From NCBI RefSeq assembly GCF_000720725.1, contig NZ_JOCQ01000076.1, forward strand, positions 1 through 58,088: DNA of 58,088 nt, written 5' to 3'. The position numbers and the translations under genes were made by a program. Within the stretch, counting starts at the first letter, position 1; every line of letters begins with the position of its first letter. Source of the stretch: Streptomyces rimosus subsp. rimosus. Lineage in GTDB: Bacteria; Actinomycetota; Actinomycetes; Streptomycetales; Streptomycetaceae. The notes beneath the pieces were generated by a model, which was not told the origin of the DNA, ran no database searches, and worked only from the letters and a program-made list of their open reading frames with translations. Below, piece after piece: positions 25,831 to 34,477 of the stretch.

Positions 25831-26847
25831 TCAGGAGTGCGCCCGCCTGAACCGTGCCGGACTGGTGCCCCGGTCGCGCCGGAAGGCGTACCCGAAATTG
25901 CTGGGCGAGGCATAGCCGATCTCGTGGCCGATCCGGGCCACCGGCCAGTCGGTCTCCACGAGCAGCGCGGCGGCCCGGTCGAGGCAGCGGCGCCGGTGGT
26001 ACTCCATCACCGACGTCCCGTACAGCGCGCGGAACCCGGTGGCCAGACGCCGGACCGACATCGACGACGCGCGGGCCAGCTCGGCCAGCGTCGGCGGTGC
26101 GTGGCGTGCCCGCCACAGCAGGTCGGGGACGCGGCGCAGCGCGGCCACCTCGTGGTCGTCCAGGACGAGGGATTCCTGGACGTCCGCGGGCGGCGCGGTG
26201 ACGGTGAGCCCGTCGATCAGCGCGGCCATCGCCGCCACGACCCGCGACTCCATGAACAGCAGCCGCCCCGGGGACGAGCGCCGGTGCAGGAAGATCTCCT
26301 CCAGCGGCCCGGCCGCCGGGCGCAGCGCGGCGGACCGGCCCAGATACCGTTCGCGCGCGACGTGGTCCGGCCCGACGGCCGGCAGGGCGCCCGCGCCGAG
26401 ACCGCCGAGGTGGGACTCCAGCCCGGTCCAGGTACCGGTGATCGACACGGCCCGGTACCGCTCGCCGTCGCCGTGCGCGATGACGCCGTCGGTGGCGCAC
26501 CGGGGGCTCAGCGACACCGAGTCGGCCCGCAGGTCGCCCGCGCCGGTGCTGGTCTCCGTGATGTGCATGCGCCCGTCGACGCAGTGCTCCAGCTCGAAGT
26601 GGTCGCCCGGGAAGGCGAACCGGACCTGGTGCCCGCCGGCGAACGCGACGTCGTACCGCAGGATGTGGAATCCGCTCCGCAGCGGCGTCACCTCGATCGT
26701 GCCGTCGCCGACCTCGGGACGCAGCCGGTGCCGTACGGTGCCGTCGCGGCACGCGTCGGACTGGGCGATCGACGCGAAGTACGCCGCGTACGCCGCGTCC
26801 AGCGCGCTGGAACCGGCCGCGCCGGCGATCTGGTGAACCGGGGTCAC
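25831..26847 (-). CDS. AraC-family transcriptional regulator
   Basis: 338 aa from GTG 26847. The C-terminal ~95 residues form the double AraC helix-turn-helix, with LAELARASSMSVRRLATGFR and VARIGHEIGYASPSNFGYAF; the second matches the family signature. The N-terminal ~220 residues form a sensor domain of AraC_binding_2 appearance. Regulators of this build near siderophore genes (PchR/YbtA types) respond to the metal chelate. An iron-box match ends 5 bp before the start codon, so the gene itself is probably iron-repressed and its mRNA leaderless. Confidence 0.88.
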   Translation of the reverse strand: MTPVHQIAGAAGSSALDAAYAAYFASIAQSDACRDGTVRHRLRPEVGDGTIEVTPLRSGFHILRYDVAFAGGHQVRFAFPGDHFELEHCVDGRMHITETSTGAGDLRADSVSLSPRCATDGVIAHGDGERYRAVSITGTWTGLESHLGGLGAGALPAVGPDHVARERYLGRSAALRPAAGPLEEIFLHRRSSPGRLLFMESRVVAAMAALIDGLTVTAPPADVQESLVLDDHEVAALRRVPDLLWRARHAPPTLAELARASSMSVRRLATGFRALYGTSVMEYHRRRCLDRAAALLVETDWPVARIGHEIGYASPSNFGYAFRRDRGTSPARFRRAHS

Positions 26848-26852
26848 AAGAT

Positions 26853-26871
26853 CAAGGTTAGCCTTCCCTCA
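26853..26871 (-). promoter_or_regulatory. Iron-box match at the AraC promoter
   Basis: The minus-strand sequence TGAGGGAAGGCTAACCTTG matches the iron-box consensus at 14 of 19 positions, with a perfect core GGCTAACCT. TAACCT within it sits 7 bp before the GTG at 26847, the position of a -10 box for a leaderless transcript. Confidence 0.65.
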
Positions 26872-27069
26872 GTACTTTGCCCATGTTCAAGAAGCGGGCT
26901 TCCCGGCCGCCCGCCGTCTCGGCAACCTCATCCGTGGCCGACGGCACCCGAGCCACAGCGCGGGCCGGGATGCGTCGGCGGGGTGTGGCGCGGAGGCGGT
27001 GCGTACAGCAGCCTTCGAGGGGCACGCGGACAGGTGTCCGAGGGTGCACCATCAACGGAAGGAGTCGTC

Positions 27070-27330
27070 GTGTCGTTCCTGTGGGCCGTCATCGCGGGGC
27101 TCGTCATCGGGCTGCTGGCCAAGCTGGTCGTGCCCGGGCGGCAGCCCGTCCCCCTGTGGCTGACGATCATTCTCGGCATGGTCGGCGCCGTCGCCGGCAA
27201 CGCGCTCGCCACCGCCTTCGGCGTGCGCGACACCGGCGGTATCGACTGGATCCGCCATATCTTCCAGATCGGCATCGCAGCCGTCCTGCTCGCCGTCATC
27301 ACCCCGCTGTGGGTCAAGCGGCGCGCCTGA
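27070..27330 (+). CDS. GlsB/YeaQ/YmgE-family small membrane protein
   Basis: 86 aa from GTG 27070, behind AAGGAG. Three hydrophobic helices with Gly-rich packing (FLWAVIAGLVIGLLAKLVVPG, ILGMVGAVAGNALA, IGIAAVLLAVITPLW) match the transglycosylase-associated/GlsB family. These proteins are membrane-located and linked to general stress in other bacteria; their activity is unknown. The gene stands alone. Confidence 0.88.
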   Translation: MSFLWAVIAGLVIGLLAKLVVPGRQPVPLWLTIILGMVGAVAGNALATAFGVRDTGGIDWIRHIFQIGIAAVLLAVITPLWVKRRA

Positions 27331-27482
27331 CACGCCGTACGGGCCGGCTCCGGCGGGCATCACGCCGACGGGGCCGGTCCGTTCCGGTGCGGGCACGGTG
27401 ACTCCGGCCGTACCCGCGCGGCATGACCGCCTACCGACGGGCCCCCGTCCCCCACACCCGTCGCACCCTTCTCACTCCCGAC

Positions 27483-28682
27483 TCACCCCGCCACCTCGAA
27501 CGCCTCGGCGGCCGGCGTTCGGGCGGGCCAGGACGGCCAGCCGTGCACCGGCGGGAGGGCCACGGCCCGCCACCACGGCTCCACCACGGGCTCGTCGGCG
27601 GGCTCGAAGGGGCGGCCGGGATGCGGAACGGCGCAGGGGAATCCGGCGGCGCGGGCGGCGTACATGGTGCGTTCGGCGGGTTCGGCCCAGGGGTGGGGGG
27701 CGAGGTTGAAGGTGCCCCAGTGGATGGGCAGCATCAGGCCGGTCGGCCGGCCGCCCTGGAGGTCCAGGTGGGCCCGGGCCCCCTCTTCGGGGGTCATGTG
27801 CACGTCCGGCCAGAACTCGCTGTAGGCGCCGATCTGGATCATCGTCGCGTCGAACGGGCCGTGTGCCGCGCCGATTTCGGCGAAGCCGGGGAAGTAGCCG
27901 GTGTCGCCGCTGTGGAAGATCCGGTTCGCGGGGCCGGCCACCACCCAGGACGCCCACAGGGTGTGCTGCGGGCCGCGCAGCCCGCGACCGCAGAAGTGCT
28001 GTGCGGGGGTCGCGGTCAGCGTCAGGCCGCCGACCTCGGCCGATTCGTGCCAGTCGAGTTCGGTGATGCGTTCCTCGGGGACGCCCCACAGTTCGAGGTC
28101 GGCGCCGATGCCGAGCGGTACGACGAAGCGGGTGCCCGTACAGATCAGGGCCTTGACCGTCGGCATGTCGAGGTGGTCGTAGTGGTCGTGCGAGATCACC
28201 ACCGCGTCGACCGGGTCCAGCCCGCCGAGCGGGACCGGCACCGGGTGCAGCCGCCTCGGCCCCGCCCAGGTGAACGGTGAGCAGCGCTCGCCCCAGACCG
28301 GGTCGAACAGCACCCGGTGCCCGTCGATCTCGGCGAGCACGCTCGAATGCCCCATCCACGTCAGCCGGAGCCCGGAGGCGGGCGGCTCGCCCCAGTCCGC
28401 CGCGGTGGGCCGGTGCACCGGGATCCGGCCGACCGGCATCCGGCGCAGCCGTCCCTCGCGGGCGAACTGCGTACGGGCCATCGGCAGCGCGGAGCCCGGG
28501 AGCAGCTGCCGGGTCGGTGCGGGATTGCGGAACTGGCCGTCCACGAACTGCGGGGACCGGCGTATCCGCGCCAGCCGCTCCCCGGTGGGCCAGGCGCCGA
28601 AGACGGCGGGTCGGCGCAGGGTGTACCGCCCGGCGGCGCGCGGGTCGGACGGGGTCTGGCGGCGGGGTCGGTAGCCGGGCAC
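27483..28682 (-). CDS. MBL-fold metallo-hydrolase, NAPE-PLD/UlaG-like
   Basis: 399 aa from GTG 28682, behind GGAGG. It has the metal-binding HxHxDH in ISHDHYDHLD (about 163-171) and downstream His and Asp in HSGDTGYFPG and PIHWGTF. The N-terminal ~100 residues (RRSPQFVDGQFRNP) match bacterial relatives of N-acyl-phosphatidylethanolamine phospholipase D. It should be a two-zinc hydrolase of phosphodiester or lactone-type bonds. No signal peptide is seen. The substrate is unknown. Confidence 0.88.
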   Translation of the reverse strand: MPGYRPRRQTPSDPRAAGRYTLRRPAVFGAWPTGERLARIRRSPQFVDGQFRNPAPTRQLLPGSALPMARTQFAREGRLRRMPVGRIPVHRPTAADWGEPPASGLRLTWMGHSSVLAEIDGHRVLFDPVWGERCSPFTWAGPRRLHPVPVPLGGLDPVDAVVISHDHYDHLDMPTVKALICTGTRFVVPLGIGADLELWGVPEERITELDWHESAEVGGLTLTATPAQHFCGRGLRGPQHTLWASWVVAGPANRIFHSGDTGYFPGFAEIGAAHGPFDATMIQIGAYSEFWPDVHMTPEEGARAHLDLQGGRPTGLMLPIHWGTFNLAPHPWAEPAERTMYAARAAGFPCAVPHPGRPFEPADEPVVEPWWRAVALPPVHGWPSWPARTPAAEAFEVAG

Positions 28683-28974
28683 GGCACCTCCATGGTTCGG
28701 GGCGGTAACGCTGTCAACGGGTCGCCGCGCAGTGAACGGACCGGCGCGGCGACGGGTTCCGGCGCACCGGCGTCCGGGCACGTGGCACCGGCCGCGGCTG
28801 CCGCGACGCCCGAACACGTCACGTGTTCCCCAACCGTTGCCAACCACGCGGCCGGGCGGCGCATTCCGGGACGGGCGGAGTGGTTTCCGGTGCGCCCCGG
28901 TTCCCGCCTCACGATGCGGCCGTACCTGTCCATCACCCCTGTGCGGCCGGCCCGTACGGCCCTACCTTCATGTC

Positions 28975-30084
28975 ATGGCCCAGACCTGTCCGCCGGACCA
29001 CGACGATTCCTCGGGCGGCGGGAAGCCTCCTCCAGCAGAACCGGCCGGGCCGACCGGGCCCGCCCTATCGGCCCAACCCACCCAACCGGCCGAACCCGCC
29101 GAACTCCCCCCGCCCGTGGCCCGCGCGGCACCACATCTCTTCCGGCCGGGAGTGCGGCTGGTGGCCGTGCCGCTGGTGGTCACGCTCGGGCTGCTGGTGA
29201 TCGCCGGACTCGGCACCGGTCTCGTGGGGCGGTTCCGGGCCGCCGAGTCGCCCGAGGCGCGCGCCTTCACCAAGCTGCTGGAGTTCGACCTGTGGAGCGC
29301 GCTGGTCGGCGCCTCGATCGCGCTGTACGTGGCGGTGGCGTACGCGATGGCGTACGCGGTGCACCGGCGCTGGCGGCACCCGGTCGACCGGCCCGCCCCC
29401 TGGGCCGTGGCCGTACTGGCGGTGGGGGCCGCCTTGTTGATGGGCGCGGTCTTCGGCGTACTGCGCTTCTTCACGCCGCCCGGCACCATGCCCGTACCGC
29501 TCGACGGGCTGGCGTGGCGCGTTCCGCTGCTGCTCGTCCTGGGGATGCTGGCGGCGGCGCCGGGTGCGGTGGGCCTGTGGGACGTACAGGCCGGGCTGCT
29601 GCGGCTGAGCCGGCGGATGCCCACCGAGCCGGGCGTCCTCGCGCCCGCGGGGGCGCTGCGGGAGCTGGACCGCGCGTGGCGGGACGCGGTGCGCTTCCTG
29701 ACCGGCGGCAGCCTGATCATCTCGACCGCGGTCGTCGACGCGGGCGCGCTGCGTAACGCCCTGCTCGCCCACGGCGTGCCCGAGAAGACCTTCCCGGCGT
29801 CCTCCGTACTGCTCTACGGGGCTTTCTTCAGCGTGATGTTCGCGCTGGTCTTCCTGCCGGTCGTGGTGCTGTGGCGGTCGGTCGCGGGACGCCTGGTCGA
29901 GGTGACGGTCCGTATCCCGGAGGCGGACGAGCTGACCGAGGACTGGATCGCGCGCCGGGCCCGGCTGGTGGCCTTCCTGCGCCTGGATCTCTCGCTGCCG
30001 AAGGTGCTGGCCCCGGCGTTCGGCATCCTGGCGCCGCTGGCCACCGGCGCGATCAGCCTGTTCCTGCCGAGCGGGGGCCAGTGA
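28975..30084 (+). CDS. Integral membrane protein of unknown function
   Basis: 369 aa from ATG 28975. A Pro/Ala-rich N-terminal tail (~60 residues) is followed by about six transmembrane helices, for example LVVTLGLLVIAGLG, a segment around LYVAVAYAMAYAV, WAVAVLAVGAALLMGAVFG and FSVMFALVFLPVVVLW. A soluble loop lies before the last pair. No catalytic motif is visible. There is no clear ribosome binding site, and a TACCTT near 28963 may be the -10 of a leaderless transcript. It converges with the FAD oxidoreductase gene. Confidence 0.75.
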   Translation: MAQTCPPDHDDSSGGGKPPPAEPAGPTGPALSAQPTQPAEPAELPPPVARAAPHLFRPGVRLVAVPLVVTLGLLVIAGLGTGLVGRFRAAESPEARAFTKLLEFDLWSALVGASIALYVAVAYAMAYAVHRRWRHPVDRPAPWAVAVLAVGAALLMGAVFGVLRFFTPPGTMPVPLDGLAWRVPLLLVLGMLAAAPGAVGLWDVQAGLLRLSRRMPTEPGVLAPAGALRELDRAWRDAVRFLTGGSLIISTAVVDAGALRNALLAHGVPEKTFPASSVLLYGAFFSVMFALVFLPVVVLWRSVAGRLVEVTVRIPEADELTEDWIARRARLVAFLRLDLSLPKVLAPAFGILAPLATGAISLFLPSGGQ

Positions 30085-30127
30085 CACGCGTACGCGCGTG
30101 GGGTCCGCCGGATACGGTCAGGCCCGG

Positions 30128-31567
30128 TCAGGCCGCCCGCCGCAGCGGCACCACGGCCGTCGGCGGGGCGCTGAGGCCGGGCCGGCGCGGCAGCAGCATG
30201 GTGCGCAGGACCAGGCGCGGGGCCACCAGGCGGAACGACGGCGCGGTCAGGCAGAGGACGTCGCGGAAGGCGGCGCCGAGGACGGGGTCGGTGACCGCGC
30301 GCAGGGCGAGCCGCTGTACGTACCAGGAGCTCAGCCGCTCGCCGAGGCCCGCGCGGGCGTCCGGGCCGCTCGTGAACGGCCGGTCGGCGCCGACCGCGAG
30401 GGTCCAGGCGGCGTCGGTGGCGCGCGCCACCGCGCGCTGTGCCTCCTTGGTGAGCCCCGGGCGCAGGCCGCCGCCGGCGTCCAGGGTGCGGCGCAGCGCC
30501 AGGGCGCCGAGCGCGGCGACCGACATGCCCTGCCCGTAGACCGGGTTGAAGGTGCAGTTGGCGTCGCCGAGGACGACGAAGCCCTCGGGGACGGCGCCGG
30601 ACCGCTCGAAGTGCCGGCGGCGGTTGGCGGTGTCGCGGAAGCCGTAGATGGGCGAGACCGGTTCGACGTGCGGCAGCAGGCCGTGGATGTACGGGTCGCC
30701 GATCGTGGCGGTGAAGTCGGCGAAGCCCTGGTCGTCGGTGGGCGGGTGGTGGCCGCGAATGCCCGCGGCGGTGAGGAGCCAGGTGCCGTCCTCGACGGGT
30801 ACGTACACGGCGCCGCGCGGGGACCCCGGCCAGCCGGGGATGTTGATGCCCATGTCCGGGGCGCCGGCCGGGCCGGTGGGGCGGAACATGCGGGTGGCGT
30901 AGGCGATTCCGGCGTCCACGGTCTGCTGGCGCGGCGCCGGACGGCCCAGTTCCGCGTACCACTGCGGGGCCTTGGAGGAGCGTCCGGAGGCGTCGACGAC
31001 GAGCGCCGCGCGGAGGCTCCGCTCGGCCGGGCCCGCTTCGCCGGTCCGGCCGCCGCCTCCCCGCCGTGCCCGTACCCGTACGCCCGTCACCCGTCCCGCG
31101 TCGCCGGTGAGGCCGATGGCCTCGGTCGCCTCCAGCACCTCCAGACGGGTCGCCGACGCGGCGGCGGCCCGCAGTACGCGGTCCCGTACGACGCCGTCGA
31201 TCACCGGGCGGGTGACCGACAGGCATCCGTGGCGCCGTTCGTCGAAGCGGTGCTGCCACCCCACGACCGTACGGGTGACCAGGTCGCGCGGCGGGTAGAG
31301 GAGGCGCGCCCCGGCGTCGGTGAAGGCCCGGCCCGTGCCGGGCAGCAGTTCTTCCAGCGCGCGCAGGCCGCCGCTGAGGAAGACGTGCAGGTGGCGGGCC
31401 TGAGGGACGCCCTTGCGGAAGGCGTGGCCGGTCGGATAACGGTCGCGTTCGACGACGGTGACCGCGTCCACGTGCCCGAGCAGGGCGGTGACGGCGAGCA
31501 TCCCGGCGAGCCCGCCGCCGATGACGACGGCATGCCGCTCCGCTCCCCCTGCGACGGCCTCCGGCAT
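30128..31567 (-). CDS. FAD-dependent oxidoreductase (PHBH/reductase fold)
   Basis: 479 aa from ATG 31567. The dinucleotide-binding VVIGGGLAGM (14-23) and the second FAD motif LGDANCTFNPVYGQGMS (GD box) mark the p-hydroxybenzoate-hydroxylase / geranylgeranyl-reductase / tryptophan-halogenase superfamily. The halogenase WxWxIP motif is not seen. A Cys in DANC suits the epoxidase or reductase branch. It could hydroxylate, epoxidise or reduce a lipid or aromatic compound; context does not decide. Confidence 0.8.
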   Translation of the reverse strand: MPEAVAGGAERHAVVIGGGLAGMLAVTALLGHVDAVTVVERDRYPTGHAFRKGVPQARHLHVFLSGGLRALEELLPGTGRAFTDAGARLLYPPRDLVTRTVVGWQHRFDERRHGCLSVTRPVIDGVVRDRVLRAAAASATRLEVLEATEAIGLTGDAGRVTGVRVRARRGGGGRTGEAGPAERSLRAALVVDASGRSSKAPQWYAELGRPAPRQQTVDAGIAYATRMFRPTGPAGAPDMGINIPGWPGSPRGAVYVPVEDGTWLLTAAGIRGHHPPTDDQGFADFTATIGDPYIHGLLPHVEPVSPIYGFRDTANRRRHFERSGAVPEGFVVLGDANCTFNPVYGQGMSVAALGALALRRTLDAGGGLRPGLTKEAQRAVARATDAAWTLAVGADRPFTSGPDARAGLGERLSSWYVQRLALRAVTDPVLGAAFRDVLCLTAPSFRLVAPRLVLRTMLLPRRPGLSAPPTAVVPLRRAA

Positions 31568-31759
31568 CTGCCCCACCCCGTCCCGTACCCGGGTGACCGG
31601 GCACGCTCCGGCTGTCACCGGCACCGGTCGCGCGGCCACCGCGCTTCCACCCGTCCGAGTTTTCTCACCTTCAGCGCACCGGGCGGCGGTGTCAACCACC
31701 GCCCGGAAAAGGAGGGCCTAAACCCCCCGCGTGGCTGTCGCGGCCCGGCGCCGTTCCTC

Positions 31760-32662
31760 TCAGCCCTGCTTCCGGCCCACCCCGCCGTAGAAGATGATGT
31801 TGTTCAGCTCCTGCGGGCCGGGCGGCGGCCCGTCCGGCCGCCACAGCGGTACCCGTACGACCCCCGGTTCCAGCAGGTCGAACGGACCGAAGAGCGGTTC
31901 GACCTCGGCCTTGGTACGCAGGTTCAAGGTGGCCGTGGCGTTCTTGTAGACGTCCAGGACGCCGTCCCGCGCCTGCTCGTCCGTACGGCCCTGCTCGTAC
32001 GCCTCGTACGGCTCGCCGGTGGCGTGCGAGAGCACCAGGACGCTGCCCGCGGGCAGTGCGCGCGCCAGGGTGGCGACGATGCCCGCCGGGTCCTCGTCGT
32101 CGCGGACGAAGTGCAGGACGGCGACCAGCAGCAGCGCCACCGGCCGGTCGAAGTCGATCAGCTCGCGCACCGTCGGGTGGCCGAGCAGGGCCTCCGGGTC
32201 GCGCACATCGGCCAGGACGAACCCGGTGTCCTCGGTGTTGGTCAGCCGCGCCCCGGCGTGGGTGGCGACGATGGGGTCGTTGTCCACGTAGACGACCCGG
32301 ACGTCCGGCGCCGTCTCCCGGGCCACCTCGTGGGTGTTGGGCGAGGTCGGGATGCCCGTACCGATGTCGATGATCTGCCGGATGCCGCCGGCGACCACCT
32401 CGCGCACCGCGCGGTGCAGGAACGCCCGGTTGGCGCGGGCGCTCAGCCGCACCTGCGGGTGCACCTCGATGACGCGCCGCGCGGCCTGGCGGTCGACCTC
32501 GTAGTTGTCCCGGCCGTCCAGGTAGTAGTCGTACATCCGGGCCGGGTGCGGCCTGCTGGTGTCGATCTCCTCGGGCGTGAAGGCCGCCGCGTCCTGGAGC
32601 CCCTGCGAGCCGTCCTCGTCCCACGAGCCGACCACGGCCCGGGAGAATTCCGCTTCCTTCAC
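31760..32662 (-). CDS. DUF574-type SAM-dependent methyltransferase
   Basis: 300 aa from GTG 32662, whose GTGA overlaps the DUF397 stop; GGAGG lies five bases upstream. It has the family signature RPHPARMYDYYLDGRDNYEV, then IIDIGTGIPTSPN (SAM loop) and YVDNDPIV. This methyltransferase family is expanded in Streptomyces and of unknown substrate. Coupling to an Xre-DUF397 pair suggests that the modified target is linked to that regulatory module. Confidence 0.9.
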   Translation of the reverse strand: MKEAEFSRAVVGSWDEDGSQGLQDAAAFTPEEIDTSRPHPARMYDYYLDGRDNYEVDRQAARRVIEVHPQVRLSARANRAFLHRAVREVVAGGIRQIIDIGTGIPTSPNTHEVARETAPDVRVVYVDNDPIVATHAGARLTNTEDTGFVLADVRDPEALLGHPTVRELIDFDRPVALLLVAVLHFVRDDEDPAGIVATLARALPAGSVLVLSHATGEPYEAYEQGRTDEQARDGVLDVYKNATATLNLRTKAEVEPLFGPFDLLEPGVVRVPLWRPDGPPPGPQELNNIIFYGGVGRKQG

Positions 32663-32946
32663 GCCGTCCTCCGATCGGTGCCGCAGCCGCACCCGCAGGG
32701 CGCCGCGGTGAGCAGGAAGTCGGCCGCGCCCGCCTTCGCGCCCTCGATGAAGCTCTTGATCTCGCGGTGGGTGTAGATCAGGGCCGGGCCGGCCGGGTCG
32801 GTGGACTGGCGCAGCGCCACCCGGCCGTCCCCGAGCCGCAGCGCCTCCACGCACTCGCCGCCGTTGCCGCCGCTCCACGGCTTGTGCCAGCCGTCGCTGC
32901 CCAGGTCGGTGGCGGGCATGCCGTTGTAGATGCGTATGCGATCCAT
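32659..32946 (-). CDS. DUF397 small protein paired with the Xre regulator
   Basis: 95 aa. DUF397 features are visible: SGGNGGECVEAL, VALRQSTDPAGPAL and then EIKSFIEGAKAGAADFL. The Cys-rich tail CGCGCG is unusual. DUF397 proteins form pairs with upstream Xre-DUF5753 proteins in Streptomyces and act as antagonists in some pairs. It starts 3 bp after the Xre gene and ends in a GTGA overlap with the methyltransferase gene. Confidence 0.9.
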   Translation of the reverse strand: MDRIRIYNGMPATDLGSDGWHKPWSGGNGGECVEALRLGDGRVALRQSTDPAGPALIYTHREIKSFIEGAKAGAADFLLTAAPCGCGCGTDRRTA

Positions 32947-32949
32947 GGT

Positions 32950-33816
32950 TCAGATCTCCTTGCGAAAGCCGCCCAGAAGGGCCTCGGTGGTCTGTGCCGG
33001 CGCGGCTTGCGCGCACATCCGGTCCAGTGCCTCCAGAAAGGTCGAGACGTCGTCGCGCTGGTCGAAGTACACGGCGCCCACCAGGTTCTCGGCGTACGCG
33101 ATGTCGGGCAGCTCCGGGATCGGGAACCGGAAGATGCTGAACGGCCCGTACATCGAGGGGTGCGGTCCGGCCGCGAACGGGATGATCTGCAGCCGGACGT
33201 TGGGCAGGGCCGCGGCCTCGGCCAGCCGCGCGATCTGGTCGCGCATCACCCGGGGGCCGCCGATCGGGCGCCGGAAGACCGTCTCGTCCATGACGACCCA
33301 GAGCATGGGGGCGTCCGGGCGGGTGAGCAGCGACTGCCGCTCCATGCGCAGCGCGACCGAGCGGTCGATCTCCTCGCGTGGGGCGTGCGGCTGGCCCGCG
33401 CGCAGCACGGCGCGGGCGTACTCCTCGGTCTGCAACAGCCCCGGGACGTAGTGGGGCTGGTAGCCGCGGATGAGGGTGGCCTCGCTCTCCAGGCTCACGT
33501 ACGCGCTGAACCACTCGGGCAGCACGTCCCGGAAGTTGTGCCACCAGCCCGGCCGGTTGGCCTCGCGGGCCAGCTTCAGGAAGCCGTCGATCTCGTCCTG
33601 GTCGGTGACGCCGTAGGTCGCGAGCAGCTTCTCCACGTACGGGATCTTCAGGCCGACCTCGGCCTTCTCCATGCGCCGTACGGTGGCGTGCGTCACATCG
33701 AGGGCGGCGGCCGCCTGCTCGTAGGACAGCCCCGCCTTCTCACGCAGGTCCTGCAGCCGCTTGCCGAGCACCACCCGCAGGACGGTCGGAGCGCCACCCG
33801 ACCGTGCATCCGCCAC
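32950..33816 (-). CDS. Xre-family regulator with DUF5753 domain
   Basis: 288 aa from GTG 33816, behind GGAGGGG. The helix-turn-helix covers ~14-65 (LREKAGLSYEQAAAALDVTH, VRRMEKAEVG). The rest is the DUF5753 ligand or effector domain, including YVPGLLQTEEYARAV and LQIIPFAAGPHPSM. Such WhiJ-like regulators act with DUF397 partners in developmental and secondary-metabolite control. It is divergent from an RsbW-like gene with a 110-bp gap, the common arrangement of such loci. Confidence 0.92.
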   Translation of the reverse strand: MADARSGGAPTVLRVVLGKRLQDLREKAGLSYEQAAAALDVTHATVRRMEKAEVGLKIPYVEKLLATYGVTDQDEIDGFLKLAREANRPGWWHNFRDVLPEWFSAYVSLESEATLIRGYQPHYVPGLLQTEEYARAVLRAGQPHAPREEIDRSVALRMERQSLLTRPDAPMLWVVMDETVFRRPIGGPRVMRDQIARLAEAAALPNVRLQIIPFAAGPHPSMYGPFSIFRFPIPELPDIAYAENLVGAVYFDQRDDVSTFLEALDRMCAQAAPAQTTEALLGGFRKEI

Positions 33817-33926
33817 TTCTGATCCCCTCCAACCAACATGAGTGATCAGCAGTGTGTCATGTCGTCAGCAGACCCGAACAGACTGCGCTTGCGATTCTGC
33901 AAATTACACATTGATCCTTGCCATCG

Positions 33927-34415
33927 GTGAGCAACATCGCACATAGTTGCGGAGTGGCTTCCTCCAACAACGCTCCTTCGTTAGGGCGCTGTGGCGGCTT
34001 CGTCGCCGAGCGTCTCCGGGACGCGTTCCACTTGCCGGCGCGCCGCACCTCCGTACCGGAGGCGCGCAGACGTGTTCTCGCTGTGCTGCACGAGTGGGGC
34101 GCGGCAGAACAGGTCCGTGATGACGCCGAGTTGGTGGTGTCGGAGCTGTTCACGAACGCCGTACGGCACACCGACAGCGAAAAGGTCGGCTGCGAACTGA
34201 CGGTCCTCGGCGCGTTCCTGCGCGTGGAGGTCACCGACCAGGGCTGCGGCGGCTCCACGCCGCACGTGCAGCCCGGCAGCGTGGACAAGGAGTGCGGCCG
34301 GGGCCTGTTCCTCGTCGGCGCCCTCTCCGAGAGCTGGGGCGTGCGCCCCGACCCCACCGGCCACGGCCGCACCGTCTGGGCCGACCTGCCGTACGGCGCC
34401 CCCGCCGCACACTGA
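33927..34415 (+). CDS. RsbW-like HATPase anti-sigma-type kinase
   Basis: 162 aa from GTG 33927 (TTG 33918 and GTG 33954 are alternatives; none has a strong Shine-Dalgarno). The HATPase N box is ELVVSELFTNAVRH, the G1 box VTDQGCGG and the G2 box GRGLFLVGALS, typical of short stand-alone anti-sigma-factor-type ATPases. Streptomycetes have dozens, often next to Xre-DUF397 pairs. The partner is unknown. Confidence 0.88.
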   Translation: MSNIAHSCGVASSNNAPSLGRCGGFVAERLRDAFHLPARRTSVPEARRRVLAVLHEWGAAEQVRDDAELVVSELFTNAVRHTDSEKVGCELTVLGAFLRVEVTDQGCGGSTPHVQPGSVDKECGRGLFLVGALSESWGVRPDPTGHGRTVWADLPYGAPAAH

Positions 34416-34417
34416 AA

Positions 34418-34447
34418 CCGCCGCCCGCACTGGGATGCGGGCGGCGG
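34418..34447. terminator. Bidirectional terminator hairpin
   Basis: CCGCCGCCCGCA (34418-34429) and TGCGGGCGGCGG (34436-34447) form a perfect 12-bp stem with a 6-nt loop between two converging genes. There is no U tract, as usual for streptomycete terminators. Confidence 0.8.
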
Positions 34448-34477
34448 CGTGGTGCGCGGGGGCAGGCGGGGGATGCC

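Noticed and set aside
25436..25915. Plus-strand frame between the MFS and AraC genes
   Set aside because: It runs through the iron box and into the AraC gene, with no ribosome binding site and no streptomycete codon bias.
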